13,456 nucleotides of DNA from Nitrososphaeria archaeon (GTDB lineage: Archaea; Thermoproteota; Nitrososphaeria; Nitrososphaerales; Nitrososphaeraceae): the NCBI GenBank assembly GCA_021324715.1, contig JAJPIN010000176.1:1-13456 (forward strand). Direction: 5' to 3'. The translations under genes and the position numbers were made by a program. Of the stretch, positions 5,554-12,638 are shown one piece after another. The notes below the pieces were generated by a model. That model did no database searches. It saw nothing but the letters and a program-made list of their open reading frames with translations, and was not told the DNA's origin. The first letter of the stretch is position 1. Every line of letters starts with the position of its first letter.

Positions 5554-7503
5554 TCATTTTGCGATATGTAGAAAATCTCGATATACTTGTTTTATTTCCT
5601 CAATTGATGCTTCGTCCTCAAGAGTGCTAGTATCACCAATAATATCAGAGTTGGTACTTATTGATTTCAATAATCTTCTCATTATTTTACCGCTTCTTGT
5701 CTTTGGCAATTTATTGGTAAAGTGAATCTCGTTTGGAGTAGCTATTGGTCCTACTGTCTTTCGGATATGATTGACAAGATCTGCCTTTAATTCTGGTGAT
5801 TCTGAGTACCCAGTCTTAAGAACCAGGAATGCGACAATTGCTTCCCCTTTTTCCTCATCTGGCTTACCGATTACAGCTGCCTCAGCTATAGCTTTGAATG
5901 ATACGAAGGCGCTTTCTAATTCCATAGTTCCTAGTCGATGACCGGCAACCTTAAGGACGTCATCAGCTCTTCCTAGCAACCAAATATAGTTATCCTGATC
6001 TATGAGTGCAAAATCAGCAGAATAATAAAATCCTTGAAATTTGTTCCAATATGTATTAATATACTTTTCATTGTTGTTCCATAATGTCATTAACATGCCT
6101 GGCCAGGGTTTTTTTATGACCAAATAACCTTTATTATTGGCACTAACATCAAGTCCTTTATCATCTACTATTCCAATATCTATCCCCGGCACTGGAAATG
6201 TTCCGGATCCAGGTTTCATAGGTATTGTATCAATGCCTAGACATTGACTTATCATAATTCCACCCGTCTCGGTCTGCCACCATGTGTCAATTATAGGACA
6301 TTTTTCTTTACCAATTATTCTAAAATACCACAACCATACATCGGGATTTATTGCTTCACCTACTGTGCCTAAAAGACGCAATGACGATAAATCAAATGTA
6401 TTAGGGATTGACAAGTCGTGTTTCATGTATATACGCAATGCAGTAGGGGTGGTATACAGAATAGTGGCTCTGTGATTTTCAACTAGTGCCCAATATCTAT
6501 CGGGTGTTGGGAAATCAGGAGTTCCCTCATACATAACACTTGTCACTCCATGTAATAAAGGTGCATACACCATATAACTATGGCCTGTGACCCATCCGAT
6601 GTCTGCAGTGCACAAAAAAATATCCTCATCTTTATAATCAAAAACCCACTTTGCCGTTGCATAGAGATGTGTAAGATAACCACCCGTACTATGAAGTACA
6701 CCCTTTGGTTTTCCAGTAGTGCCTGAAGTATACAAGATGTAAAGCGGGTGAGTACTTTCCACAAATTCAGGGAGGCAGTAAGATTTTTCCTTTTTGACCA
6801 GTTCATGCCACCAAAGATCACTTCTATTCATTTTGATTTCTGATGTTCCTCTTTTAAGAACAATTACATTTTCTATGGATGGACTTGACGTAATGGCATT
6901 ATCAACTATTTTTTTTAGTTCAAGTATTTTTCCCCTTCTTATTCCCTGATCAGCAGTTATGATAAGTTTAGATTTTGAATCATTTATGCGATCGGACAAT
7001 GCTTGGGAACTAAATCCAGAAAAGACAACAATATGTATAGCTCCTATTCTAGCACATGCTAACATAGCAATTGGCAATTCGGGAACCATGGGTAGGTAGA
7101 TTGTAACTCTATCGCCTTTTTTTATTCCCAAATGGCGTAATGCATTTGCAAATTTATTAACTTCTATGTACAACTGATTATAAGTAAGTGTTCGGACATC
7201 ACCAGATTCGCTCTCCCATAATATCGCTGCTTTATTTTTCGTAATATTATTAATGTGCTTATCAAGGCAGTTTACTGATGCATTTAGCAATCCACCTGTA
7301 AACCATTTTGCAAAAGGTGGATTCCAATCAAGAATCTTGTCCCATTTTTTATTCCAGATCAAGTTTTCTGCTTGCTGAGCCCAAAATTCCTCTATATTTT
7401 CTAACGACTTGGTTCTTAATTCCTGCAGAGCTTTGCCTTGGAGATTAACTTCTACTGTCTTATTCTGTCCATCTAAATTTGTTGAGCTGTTTTCTTCCAT
7501 CAT
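5554..7503 (-). CDS. acs: Acetyl-CoA synthetase, AMP-forming
   Basis: Activates acetate with ATP and CoA to acetyl-CoA through an acetyl-AMP intermediate in the cytosol. The length of 649 residues matches bacterial Acs (about 650). Motifs in order: the ATP loop YTSGTTGKPKG (258-268), VGEAINP (381-387), DTWWQTETGG (406-415), the hinge region GRADDVLKVAGHRLGTMELESA (511-532) and the catalytic lysine Lys606 in PKTRSGKIMRR, the residue controlled by acetylation in bacterial Acs. The residues that line the acetate pocket of Salmonella Acs appear conserved (Val305, Thr306, Val381, Trp409), so acetate rather than a longer acid is the likely substrate. In this lineage it may feed or salvage acetyl-CoA alongside the 3-hydroxypropionate/4-hydroxybutyrate cycle, which is inference. 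Two ATGs in tandem (7503, 7500) are possible starts; a TATA-like CTTTTAAAAC lies about 30 bp before. Confidence 0.95.
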   Translation of the reverse strand: MMEENSSTNLDGQNKTVEVNLQGKALQELRTKSLENIEEFWAQQAENLIWNKKWDKILDWNPPFAKWFTGGLLNASVNCLDKHINNITKNKAAILWESESGDVRTLTYNQLYIEVNKFANALRHLGIKKGDRVTIYLPMVPELPIAMLACARIGAIHIVVFSGFSSQALSDRINDSKSKLIITADQGIRRGKILELKKIVDNAITSSPSIENVIVLKRGTSEIKMNRSDLWWHELVKKEKSYCLPEFVESTHPLYILYTSGTTGKPKGVLHSTGGYLTHLYATAKWVFDYKDEDIFLCTADIGWVTGHSYMVYAPLLHGVTSVMYEGTPDFPTPDRYWALVENHRATILYTTPTALRIYMKHDLSIPNTFDLSSLRLLGTVGEAINPDVWLWYFRIIGKEKCPIIDTWWQTETGGIMISQCLGIDTIPMKPGSGTFPVPGIDIGIVDDKGLDVSANNKGYLVIKKPWPGMLMTLWNNNEKYINTYWNKFQGFYYSADFALIDQDNYIWLLGRADDVLKVAGHRLGTMELESAFVSFKAIAEAAVIGKPDEEKGEAIVAFLVLKTGYSESPELKADLVNHIRKTVGPIATPNEIHFTNKLPKTRSGKIMRRLLKSISTNSDIIGDTSTLEDEASIEEIKQVYRDFLHIAK

Positions 7504-7551
7504 TTAAATCTGTAATTTGGTATATTTGTTTTAAAAGTATTGCGTGTAATA

Positions 7552-7610
7552 CTCGAATGCTACAAGACTTTTGCATTTGCATATCCTATCCTAAAATCAC
7601 CCTCGAATGC
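7552..7610. repeat. Direct repeat CTCGAATGC x2 between divergent promoters
   Basis: CTCGAATGC occurs at 7552-7560 and again at 7602-7610. Each copy lies just upstream of a TATA-like box, the first for acs (minus) and the second for the PH-like gene (plus). A shared regulator is possible; two nine-base matches can also arise by chance. Confidence 0.3.
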
Positions 7611-7647
7611 CATGAAAAAAATAAATCTATGCTACTGAAGAAATGAA

Positions 7648-8130
7648 ATGTTGCTAGAATGGGATGAACAGATTAAAGCTCATCTAATGTGGATTTGGGG
7701 GGGACAAGATGGCTTTATGAAAAGGAAAAAGGAGGGAATGCTTGTTGTAACGGATAAAAAACTCATATTCATAACAAAGACGAATATGTCATACAGAGTT
7801 CATGATGTACATTCACAGCGACAGCTTTTGCGATTTAAGGAGAAGAAAAATGTTTTTCTACCAATAGAAGGTTACGGCATTACTGAGTTAAATAATGATA
7901 TTGAAAAAAGTGATCAAAATATCGTATTCCCTTATTCTCAAATTTCTGAATTGTCTTTTCTTGAAAAAAGGTGGGGTACGGAACTTAAAGTTAAGATCAA
8001 TTTTGAAAATCAACAGAAAAATTATAGTTTTGCAGTTGTAAAGGGTTGGGTGAAATATCCAGCAAAGGATCCCCTACAGTTTCATCATCTGGATTGGAAT
8101 CCAATAATAACCTTATTCAGAATGTCATAG
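7648..8130 (+). CDS. Hypothetical protein with PH/GRAM-like domain
   Basis: A 160-residue soluble protein that I cannot name. Its layout resembles a pleckstrin-homology or GRAM-like beta barrel: a Trp-rich start (MLLEWDEQIKAHLMWIWGGQ), then EGMLVVTDKKLIFITKTN (residues 29-46), the 'value-value-threonine-asp/asn-lys-arg/lys-leu-isoleucine-phe' strand pair typical of these domains. Later strands are IVFPYSQISELSFLEKRWG (92-110) and LKVKINFENQQKNYSFAVV (112-130), and it ends in an aromatic tail. There is no signal peptide or membrane helix. Such domains bind lipids or proteins, but nothing here shows a ligand. The ATG at 7648 follows an A-rich TATA-like stretch (about 7614-7626) by about 28 bp, so it is probably leaderless. 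It is divergent from acs and 86 bp upstream of cbiE in the same direction. Confidence 0.65.
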   Translation: MLLEWDEQIKAHLMWIWGGQDGFMKRKKEGMLVVTDKKLIFITKTNMSYRVHDVHSQRQLLRFKEKKNVFLPIEGYGITELNNDIEKSDQNIVFPYSQISELSFLEKRWGTELKVKINFENQQKNYSFAVVKGWVKYPAKDPLQFHHLDWNPIITLFRMS

Positions 8131-8216
8131 AAATTCATTAAGCTTAGTATCAATCATCTAAAATAATAAAATAAAATATGAACAATATTTTAACTGCCCT
8201 TGTGACAGAAAATAGG

Positions 8217-8936
8217 ATGAAAGATAAGAAGTTATTTCTTGTGGGAGTAGGTCCAGGATCGTCGGCCTATTTGACAGATATAGTTAAAGACGTATTAAGA
8301 AAATCCAAGTATTTGATAGGTTATAAATATACATTATCAATTATAAAAGATCTGATTAATCCTAATTTTCATAAGGTCTACGAAGTAACTATGAAAAATC
8401 AGGATGAAATTTACAATGAGGTGTACAAAAAAATGCAAGAAAGTGAATTTTGTGCTATTCCTTTTACTGGGGATGTAAACTTTTCAGAGTCTGAAGTAGT
8501 TGATAGACTACTTGAAATCTTTGGTAATGATAATGTGGAATTAATGCCGGGAATAAGCGCTATTCAAGTGGCTGCTTCTAGGGCAAAAATTCCATTGGAT
8601 AAGGCAAGAGTTCTGAGTTTTCATGTAACTGAGGATATTGAGAATAAGAAGAAAGAATTAGTCGGGGCAATAAATGATAAGAAGAGTGTAGTATTGGTCC
8701 CAAGGCCGTGGAATAATACAGAAAAGAATTTTATGCAATCAGAAATAGCATCATATCTTAAAAACGAGGGAATAGATACTTCAAAACTAATAGTTTGGGT
8801 TTTTGAATTTTTGACCACAGTTGAGGAGACGGTATTTAAGGGCAAGTTGAATGAATTAGAGAATATGGTTTTTAGTCCAATGTCGGTAATGGTTATTGAT
8901 CAGGTTAGGCGCAAAACATATTTGGAATTTAATTGA
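8217..8936 (+). CDS. cbiE: Cobalt-precorrin-7 C5-methyltransferase (CbiE-type)
   Basis: A tetrapyrrole methylase that transfers methyl from S-adenosylmethionine to the corrin ring in cobalamin synthesis. From the chosen start the protein has 239 residues. LFLVGVGPGSSAYLTD near the N-terminus is the methylase glycine-rich motif, followed by SKYLIGYKYTL, the substrate-loop equivalent FTGDVNF, and NVELMPGISAIQVAASRAKIPLDKARVLSFH, which resembles CbiE more than other Cbi methylases. A CbiT-like decarboxylase domain is absent, so this is the stand-alone form. An in-frame ATG at 8178 would add 13 residues, but the AT-rich promoter-like stretch 8161-8179 runs up to that codon, so transcription probably starts after it. 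ATG 8217 is also at the usual distance from the glycine motif. No other cobalamin genes are visible nearby. The exact methylation position is a family-level call. Confidence 0.75.
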   Translation: MKDKKLFLVGVGPGSSAYLTDIVKDVLRKSKYLIGYKYTLSIIKDLINPNFHKVYEVTMKNQDEIYNEVYKKMQESEFCAIPFTGDVNFSESEVVDRLLEIFGNDNVELMPGISAIQVAASRAKIPLDKARVLSFHVTEDIENKKKELVGAINDKKSVVLVPRPWNNTEKNFMQSEIASYLKNEGIDTSKLIVWVFEFLTTVEETVFKGKLNELENMVFSPMSVMVIDQVRRKTYLEFN

Positions 8937-8944
8937 GATTTATA

Positions 8945-9484
8945 CTATTTCAATAAATTTATGCCTGCAGAGTGTCTGATTAAATCCCATTCAATGATAG
9001 CACTAAATAATAGAATTATTGCAACGATGCCAATTTCAATCGCAGTATGAATGAGATTCTCTTTAATCCTTGATCTTTTTAAAACGTGAATTAGCAATAA
9101 ATAACTTCTAGAGATGGCTATACCGTACGAAACAAGCTCCATGATTCCAAATATTGTCAAAAAAACAAGTAATGGTGGTACCTGAGTTGGTAAACCTCGC
9201 GTTATGATCATGAAAATATTACCCGTACTAAATCCTGAAAAGAGACCAAACGCAATTCCAATACCCGGAACAAACATCAGAATTGATATAAGAAAGTTGT
9301 TGACGAATATACCCATGCTATCAATATTCTTGATTTTATTTTGAAATTGTTCTTTTAAAAGTTCTGAAGTAGTTTTGTCAAATGAGACGGAGGTCCCAAT
9401 AAGAAAGAAGATCAAAAATAGAAAAATAAAAAGCCCTAGGTAAACAATTCTTTTTTTAAAGTTGTATTTGTACATGTATCTCAT
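8945..9484 (-). CDS. SpoIIM (stage II sporulation protein M) family membrane protein
   Basis: An integral membrane protein of the SpoIIM/DUF95 family. From ATG 9484 it has 179 residues with about four to five hydrophobic segments: one near the N-terminus (YLGLFIFLFLIFFLIG), the hallmark FVNNFLISILMFVPGIGIAFGLFSGF, a segment with FGIMELVSYGIAI, which holds the conserved Glu after a Gly as in family members, and a final helix ending in SAIIEWDLI. In Bacillus SpoIIM acts in engulfment; archaea do not sporulate, so the name is only a family label and the function here is unknown, perhaps membrane remodelling. TTG (9490) and ATG (9475) are alternative starts; a TATA-like ATTATTAAAAG (9500-9510, minus) fits 9484 or 9475. 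It converges on cbiE with an 8-bp gap and is divergent from the PolD subunit gene. Confidence 0.75.
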   Translation of the reverse strand: MRYMYKYNFKKRIVYLGLFIFLFLIFFLIGTSVSFDKTTSELLKEQFQNKIKNIDSMGIFVNNFLISILMFVPGIGIAFGLFSGFSTGNIFMIITRGLPTQVPPLLVFLTIFGIMELVSYGIAISRSYLLLIHVLKRSRIKENLIHTAIEIGIVAIILLFSAIIEWDLIRHSAGINLLK

Positions 9485-9564
9485 CCACAATGTTTGTGCC
9501 TTTTAATAATATCATAAAACAAAACATTTTTAGCATTTATGATTGTTCTGTTGAATAATTAAAT

Positions 9565-11070
9565 TTGGATTCAGTGTCTGTTGCATTGATTTATGCGATA
9601 AATAGGGGATATCAAGTTCATCCAGATGCTTTTGCTTTTCTCAAATCCCTAGATTGTGATGTTGAAAAGATAATCAGGACTATAGTTGAGGCTAAAAATA
9701 AGTTCAAAATGAAATCTCCAATATTAATCGATGACATAAAAAATGCGATCTCTCCGGCCGTAAATCATATTAATAAACCTGAAATAGCAAATACAAACAA
9801 AACCACAGAAACTGATGATGACGGTTACAAAATCATTTTTGATCCTACAAATATGATAAATTCCGACGAAAAGAAGAATTTTTTTAAAATTTTTGAAAGT
9901 CGATATAAAAAGACTTTGAAGATTTTGTCAAGTCGACCAGAAAGCAGGCAGTTAAGAAAAATAAAAAACATTAAAGAATTTAGGAATAAATCCAGATTTA
10001 ATTCTCTAGATAAAGAGAATGGAGGGCCGCAGATCATTGATTCTGTTTTTGTTGCAGGTTTGATTATGCTTAAGAAAAATAGGATGAATGACGTAGAATT
10101 GGTGATTGATGATACTACAGGGAGTATTCCTGCTGTTTGCAGAACCAGGGATTTAATTAGTGAAGCTTCAACGCTTGTTTTGGATCAAATGTTAATGTTA
10201 GAAATTTCACCTAGTAAACGAAATTCAAATGATTTCATTGTTAAAGACATTATATTTCCAGATATTCCTGAGCATGTTCCGTCCAAATCAGGCACTGAAT
10301 CATATGTAGCTCTCATATCGGATTTACATGTAGGCAGTAAATATTTCATGGAGAAGGAGTTCAAAGATTTTGTGAGTTGGTTATCATCAGACGATGACAT
10401 TGTAAGAAAAATCAATTTCGTCTGTATAGCGGGTGATATCGTTGATGGGATAGGGATTTACCCCAACCAAGATAGAGAATTAATCGACTTGAATATTAAA
10501 AGTCAAATCTCATATGCAGCAGATTTACTTGAAAAAATCCCCAAAAGGATGCATGTATTTTTGATTCCTGGCAATCACGATCCGGGTAGGAGGGCTTTGC
10601 CACAAACTGCATTAACAAACTTGCGTGATTTTAAATCCTTGGAAAATTTCAGTATTCTGGGTAACCCCTCATTCATTGAATTGAATAGAGTGAAGCTATT
10701 GATGTTTCATGGTCAGAGTTTGGACGATGTTATTGCAACAGTTCCTGGATTGAGCTATTCAAAACCGGTAGAGGCGATGAAAATTTTGCTAAGGTCTAGA
10801 CACTTGTCACCAATATACGGTAACCGCACACCGATCGCTCCGGAATCGGAGGACATGCTAGTTATTGATGATGTGCCAGATGTTTTCCATGCTGGACATG
10901 TACATATCACTCAAGTTGGAAGATACAAAGGTACCCTAATAGTAAACTCTGGTGCTTGGCAAAGGCAGACGAAATTTCAACAAACAATGGGTATCAATCC
11001 AACTCCTGGAATATGCATATTAGTGAATCTGGCTACTCTTCAATCCTTTAAAAGAGATTTCAATTATTAA
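9565..11070 (+). CDS. polB: DNA polymerase D small subunit (DP1), exonuclease subunit
   Basis: The small subunit of archaeal family-D DNA polymerase supplies the 3'-5' proofreading exonuclease and pairs with the large DP2 subunit, which is not in this window. The 501 residues show a helical N-terminal region (1-60), a charged linker (60-150), an OB-fold-like part (about 150-235) and a C-terminal Mre11-like phosphoesterase. The metal ligands of the last domain are all present: Asp253 and His255 in SDLHVGS, Asp291 in AGDIVDG, Asn337 and His338 in GNHD, His382 in FHGQS, and His445 and His447 in AGHVH, followed by the typical GAWQRQTKFQ. The proofreading activity is therefore probably intact. The start is TTG, since no ATG or GTG is placed sensibly upstream; a CATTTATG box (about 9534-9541) lies 27 bp before, suggesting a leaderless transcript. 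Its 3' end overlaps that of orc1/cdc6 by 11 bp. Confidence 0.92.
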   Translation: MDSVSVALIYAINRGYQVHPDAFAFLKSLDCDVEKIIRTIVEAKNKFKMKSPILIDDIKNAISPAVNHINKPEIANTNKTTETDDDGYKIIFDPTNMINSDEKKNFFKIFESRYKKTLKILSSRPESRQLRKIKNIKEFRNKSRFNSLDKENGGPQIIDSVFVAGLIMLKKNRMNDVELVIDDTTGSIPAVCRTRDLISEASTLVLDQMLMLEISPSKRNSNDFIVKDIIFPDIPEHVPSKSGTESYVALISDLHVGSKYFMEKEFKDFVSWLSSDDDIVRKINFVCIAGDIVDGIGIYPNQDRELIDLNIKSQISYAADLLEKIPKRMHVFLIPGNHDPGRRALPQTALTNLRDFKSLENFSILGNPSFIELNRVKLLMFHGQSLDDVIATVPGLSYSKPVEAMKILLRSRHLSPIYGNRTPIAPESEDMLVIDDVPDVFHAGHVHITQVGRYKGTLIVNSGAWQRQTKFQQTMGINPTPGICILVNLATLQSFKRDFNY

Positions 11071-12286
11071 TTTCATCAACAATAGGCGACAAGAGGGAGT
11101 CATTTTTAAGGGCTTCTTTTATTGACGAGATGTGAATATGCAATTTGATTCGTTGTGTCCTACCATAACGTCCTTGATTCACTATATTTGTAGTTATTAA
11201 TCCTAGTTGATCAAGTTCTCCTATTATCTGTGTCATTCTTCTCTGTGTGAGAGGTTCCTGCTCAAGTTTAGAACAGTATTGTTGATATACTGCATAAATT
11301 TCCCCCGTACTTCCGTTTTTAGCTTTTACTATTGAAAGTATTAGTAGTTTGGTGTGCAGAGTTGAGTTACTCAAAATTTCAAAGTTAGTATCGCTGTCAA
11401 TTTTTTGTTGGGCGCTTCTTATATGATCTTCGGTTATCTCCATAGTTATTGATCTCTCTGCGATTTCTGCTGCAACTCTTAAAAGATCTATCGCCTTTCG
11501 TGCATCACCTGTTTCTTTACCGGCTATTGCAGCACACAAATTGATTACACCTATGGGAACAGCATTATCATAAAAGGCAAGCTTGCATCTGTCAACAAGA
11601 ATTTCTTTTAATTGTTCAACAGTATACGGATTAAAAACCAGTTCTTCTTCGCTTAAGCTGCTTTTTACTCTTGGATCTAGTTTATCCTTAAATGTTAAGC
11701 TATTTGAAATACCTATCAGACTAATGAACTGATCTGATGAAATTCGTTCATTAGCTCTTGTAAAGTTGTAGAGAATATCATCACCTTTTCTATTAACAAG
11801 TGAATCTATTTCATCTATTACAAGCACAACTTTAATTGATTTCCGTTTTATGAAATCAAGGATTCTATCAGTAGCCTCACTCATAGATAGTCCAGTAAAG
11901 TAAACTTGCATTTTTCTTTCTTCCTTATTGATGTCGAGCAATTCGGCAATTTCATAAAGGATTTTGTACGGTGTGTTTGAATTCTTTGCATTAATGAAAG
12001 GAACTCTAAGCTTTATGTCAAGTTCATTGGCCTTCTTGTACAAGTGTTCGATAACGTTTTTTACAACTGCTGTCTTTCCCGTACCTGGTTTTCCAAAAAT
12101 CAATAAGTTGGACGGTCGGCCTTTTTTAAGTATAACTGATAATGATTGAGCTATTGAGGCGGTTTCTTTGGTTCTGAATAGCAACTTATCTGGTACATAG
12201 TCGATGGTTAAGACTTGCCTGTTTTTTATGATATTTTTATTTTTAATCGCGCTATCAAAAATAGTGTTTAAGATGTCATCTTCCAA
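11060..12286 (-). CDS. cdc6: Orc1/Cdc6 replication initiator
   Basis: An AAA+ ATPase that binds origin recognition boxes and helps load the MCM helicase. The length of 408 residues is usual. Walker A is GKPGTGKT (65-72), Walker B is VLVIDEID (154-161), sensor 1 is in IGISNS (Asn195), the arginine finger is probably Arg206 in DPRVKSSL, and sensor 2 is in GDARKAIDLL (260-269). The C-terminal winged helix (about 305-385) has LTQRRMTQIIGELDQLGLI and a wing at QGRYGRTQRIKL. The start must be TTG at 12286, because the codon just before it is an in-frame TAG and no ATG follows until residue 126. A Shine-Dalgarno GAGGTGA nine bases upstream supports it. Its upstream region carries the candidate origin; this adjacency is common in archaea. 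Confidence 0.95.
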   Translation of the reverse strand: MEDDILNTIFDSAIKNKNIIKNRQVLTIDYVPDKLLFRTKETASIAQSLSVILKKGRPSNLLIFGKPGTGKTAVVKNVIEHLYKKANELDIKLRVPFINAKNSNTPYKILYEIAELLDINKEERKMQVYFTGLSMSEATDRILDFIKRKSIKVVLVIDEIDSLVNRKGDDILYNFTRANERISSDQFISLIGISNSLTFKDKLDPRVKSSLSEEELVFNPYTVEQLKEILVDRCKLAFYDNAVPIGVINLCAAIAGKETGDARKAIDLLRVAAEIAERSITMEITEDHIRSAQQKIDSDTNFEILSNSTLHTKLLILSIVKAKNGSTGEIYAVYQQYCSKLEQEPLTQRRMTQIIGELDQLGLITTNIVNQGRYGRTQRIKLHIHISSIKEALKNDSLLSPIVDEINN

Positions 12287-12295
12287 CTAGAGACC

Positions 12296-12302
12296 TCACC
12301 TC
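12296..12302 (-). promoter_or_regulatory. Strong Shine-Dalgarno site of cdc6
   Basis: GAGGTGA on the minus strand matches seven bases of the anti-Shine-Dalgarno complement (GGAGGTGAT) and ends nine bases before the TTG start. It decides this start and is unusual here, since most genes of the window look leaderless. Confidence 0.7.
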
Positions 12303-12304
12303 AC

Positions 12305-12318
12305 ACCCCTCTCTTTCT
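12305..12318 (-). promoter_or_regulatory. Mini-ORB-like sequence in the cdc6 leader
   Basis: AGAAAGAGAGGGGT on the minus strand resembles the GGAAATAAAGGGGT half of the origin boxes further upstream but lacks the dyad. It lies in the predicted 5' leader or start site of cdc6, where initiator binding could repress its own gene. The match is loose in a purine-rich stretch. Confidence 0.25.
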
Positions 12319-12322
12319 CTTG

Positions 12323-12348
12323 TATCTCAATATAATATCTCAATATAA
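12323..12348 (-). promoter_or_regulatory. Duplicated TATA region of cdc6 (13-bp tandem repeat)
   Basis: TATCTCAATATAA occurs twice with no gap (12323-12335 and 12336-12348). On the minus strand each copy supplies TTATATTGAGATA, a TATA-like box. The nearer copy predicts a transcript start around 12300-12308, the farther one 13 bases earlier. Confidence 0.55.
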
Positions 12349-12462
12349 TAAACTCATATTGAAAATGGCATGTATATAAAATAAAAACTCCTAAATCAAA
12401 TTTCTTTTATTTTCTTGTTAATTTTAGTCATTTGCAATTCATCGAATAGTAAGATAGTAAGA

Positions 12463-12486
12463 TAACCCCGATATCCTCAATGGGAA
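12463..12486 (-). repeat. ORB-like element 1 (degenerate)
   Basis: On the minus strand it reads TTCCCATTGAGG, then ATATC and GGGGTTA. The G4 tract and flanking TTA match the other boxes; the dyad is weak. It faces away from element 2 and shares its dyad bases, making an inverted pair: ACCCCGATAT (12465-12474) against ATATAGGGGT (12487-12496). Confidence 0.45.
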
Positions 12487-12496
12487 ATATAGGGGT
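12474..12496 (+). repeat. ORB-like element 2
   Basis: Plus-strand CAATGGGAAATATAGGGGT matches the TGGAAATAAAGGGGT core of element 4 with one extra G and one A-to-T change. It is the only clear copy pointing right; elements 3 and 4 point left. Confidence 0.6.
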
Positions 12497-12554
12497 GGAG
12501 ATTTGAGCTATTGTTCAACGATGTTAATTTCTAATAACATAAAGTCACCCAAAT

Positions 12555-12577
12555 AACCCCTTTATTTCCAATGCAAT
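12555..12577 (-). repeat. ORB-like element 3
   Basis: Minus strand reads CATTGGAAATAAAGGGGTT, identical to element 4 over TGGAAATAAAGGGGTT. The left arm of the dyad is degenerate. Its G tract is exactly 61 bp from that of element 4. Confidence 0.65.
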
Positions 12578-12581
12578 CTAA

Positions 12582-12604
12582 TTAACAGAGATAAACGCTG
12601 TTAA
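12582..12604. repeat. TTAACAG/CTGTTAA dyad inside the origin region
   Basis: TTAACAG (12582-12588) and CTGTTAA (12598-12604) form a perfect 7-bp inverted repeat with a 9-base AT-rich loop. It sits between ORB-like elements 3 and 4. Two GTTAAC sites further right (12713 and 12735) share its core. Confidence 0.4.
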
Positions 12605-12615
12605 GAAGTCAAGAG

Positions 12616-12638
12616 AACCCCTTTATTTCCACTGGAAA
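12616..12638 (-). repeat. ORB element 4 (closest to the archaeal consensus)
   Basis: Minus strand has the perfect dyad TTTCCAGTGGAAA (12626-12638) followed by TAAAGGGGTT. Dyad plus G-string is the arrangement bound by Orc1/Cdc6 in Sulfolobus and Pyrococcus, so the G tract gives it a direction (leftward). Confidence 0.75.

Noticed and set aside
5547..5556. TGATATATCA palindrome at the acs stop codon
   Set aside because: Ten bases of mostly AT symmetry next to a stronger dyad; not distinguishable from chance.
6543..6821. 92-residue open frame inside acs on the same strand
   Set aside because: It lies within the strongly conserved acs coding sequence in another frame; acs itself is intact.
8945..9484. 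Link of the SpoIIM-family gene to sporulation
   Set aside because: Archaea do not form endospores and no other sporulation gene is present; only the family label is supported.
12463..12638. Repeats at the origin considered as a CRISPR array or transposon ends
   Set aside because: The copies differ in orientation and spacing, are imperfect, and no cas, transposase or target duplication is present; the dyad plus G-tract form fits ORBs better.
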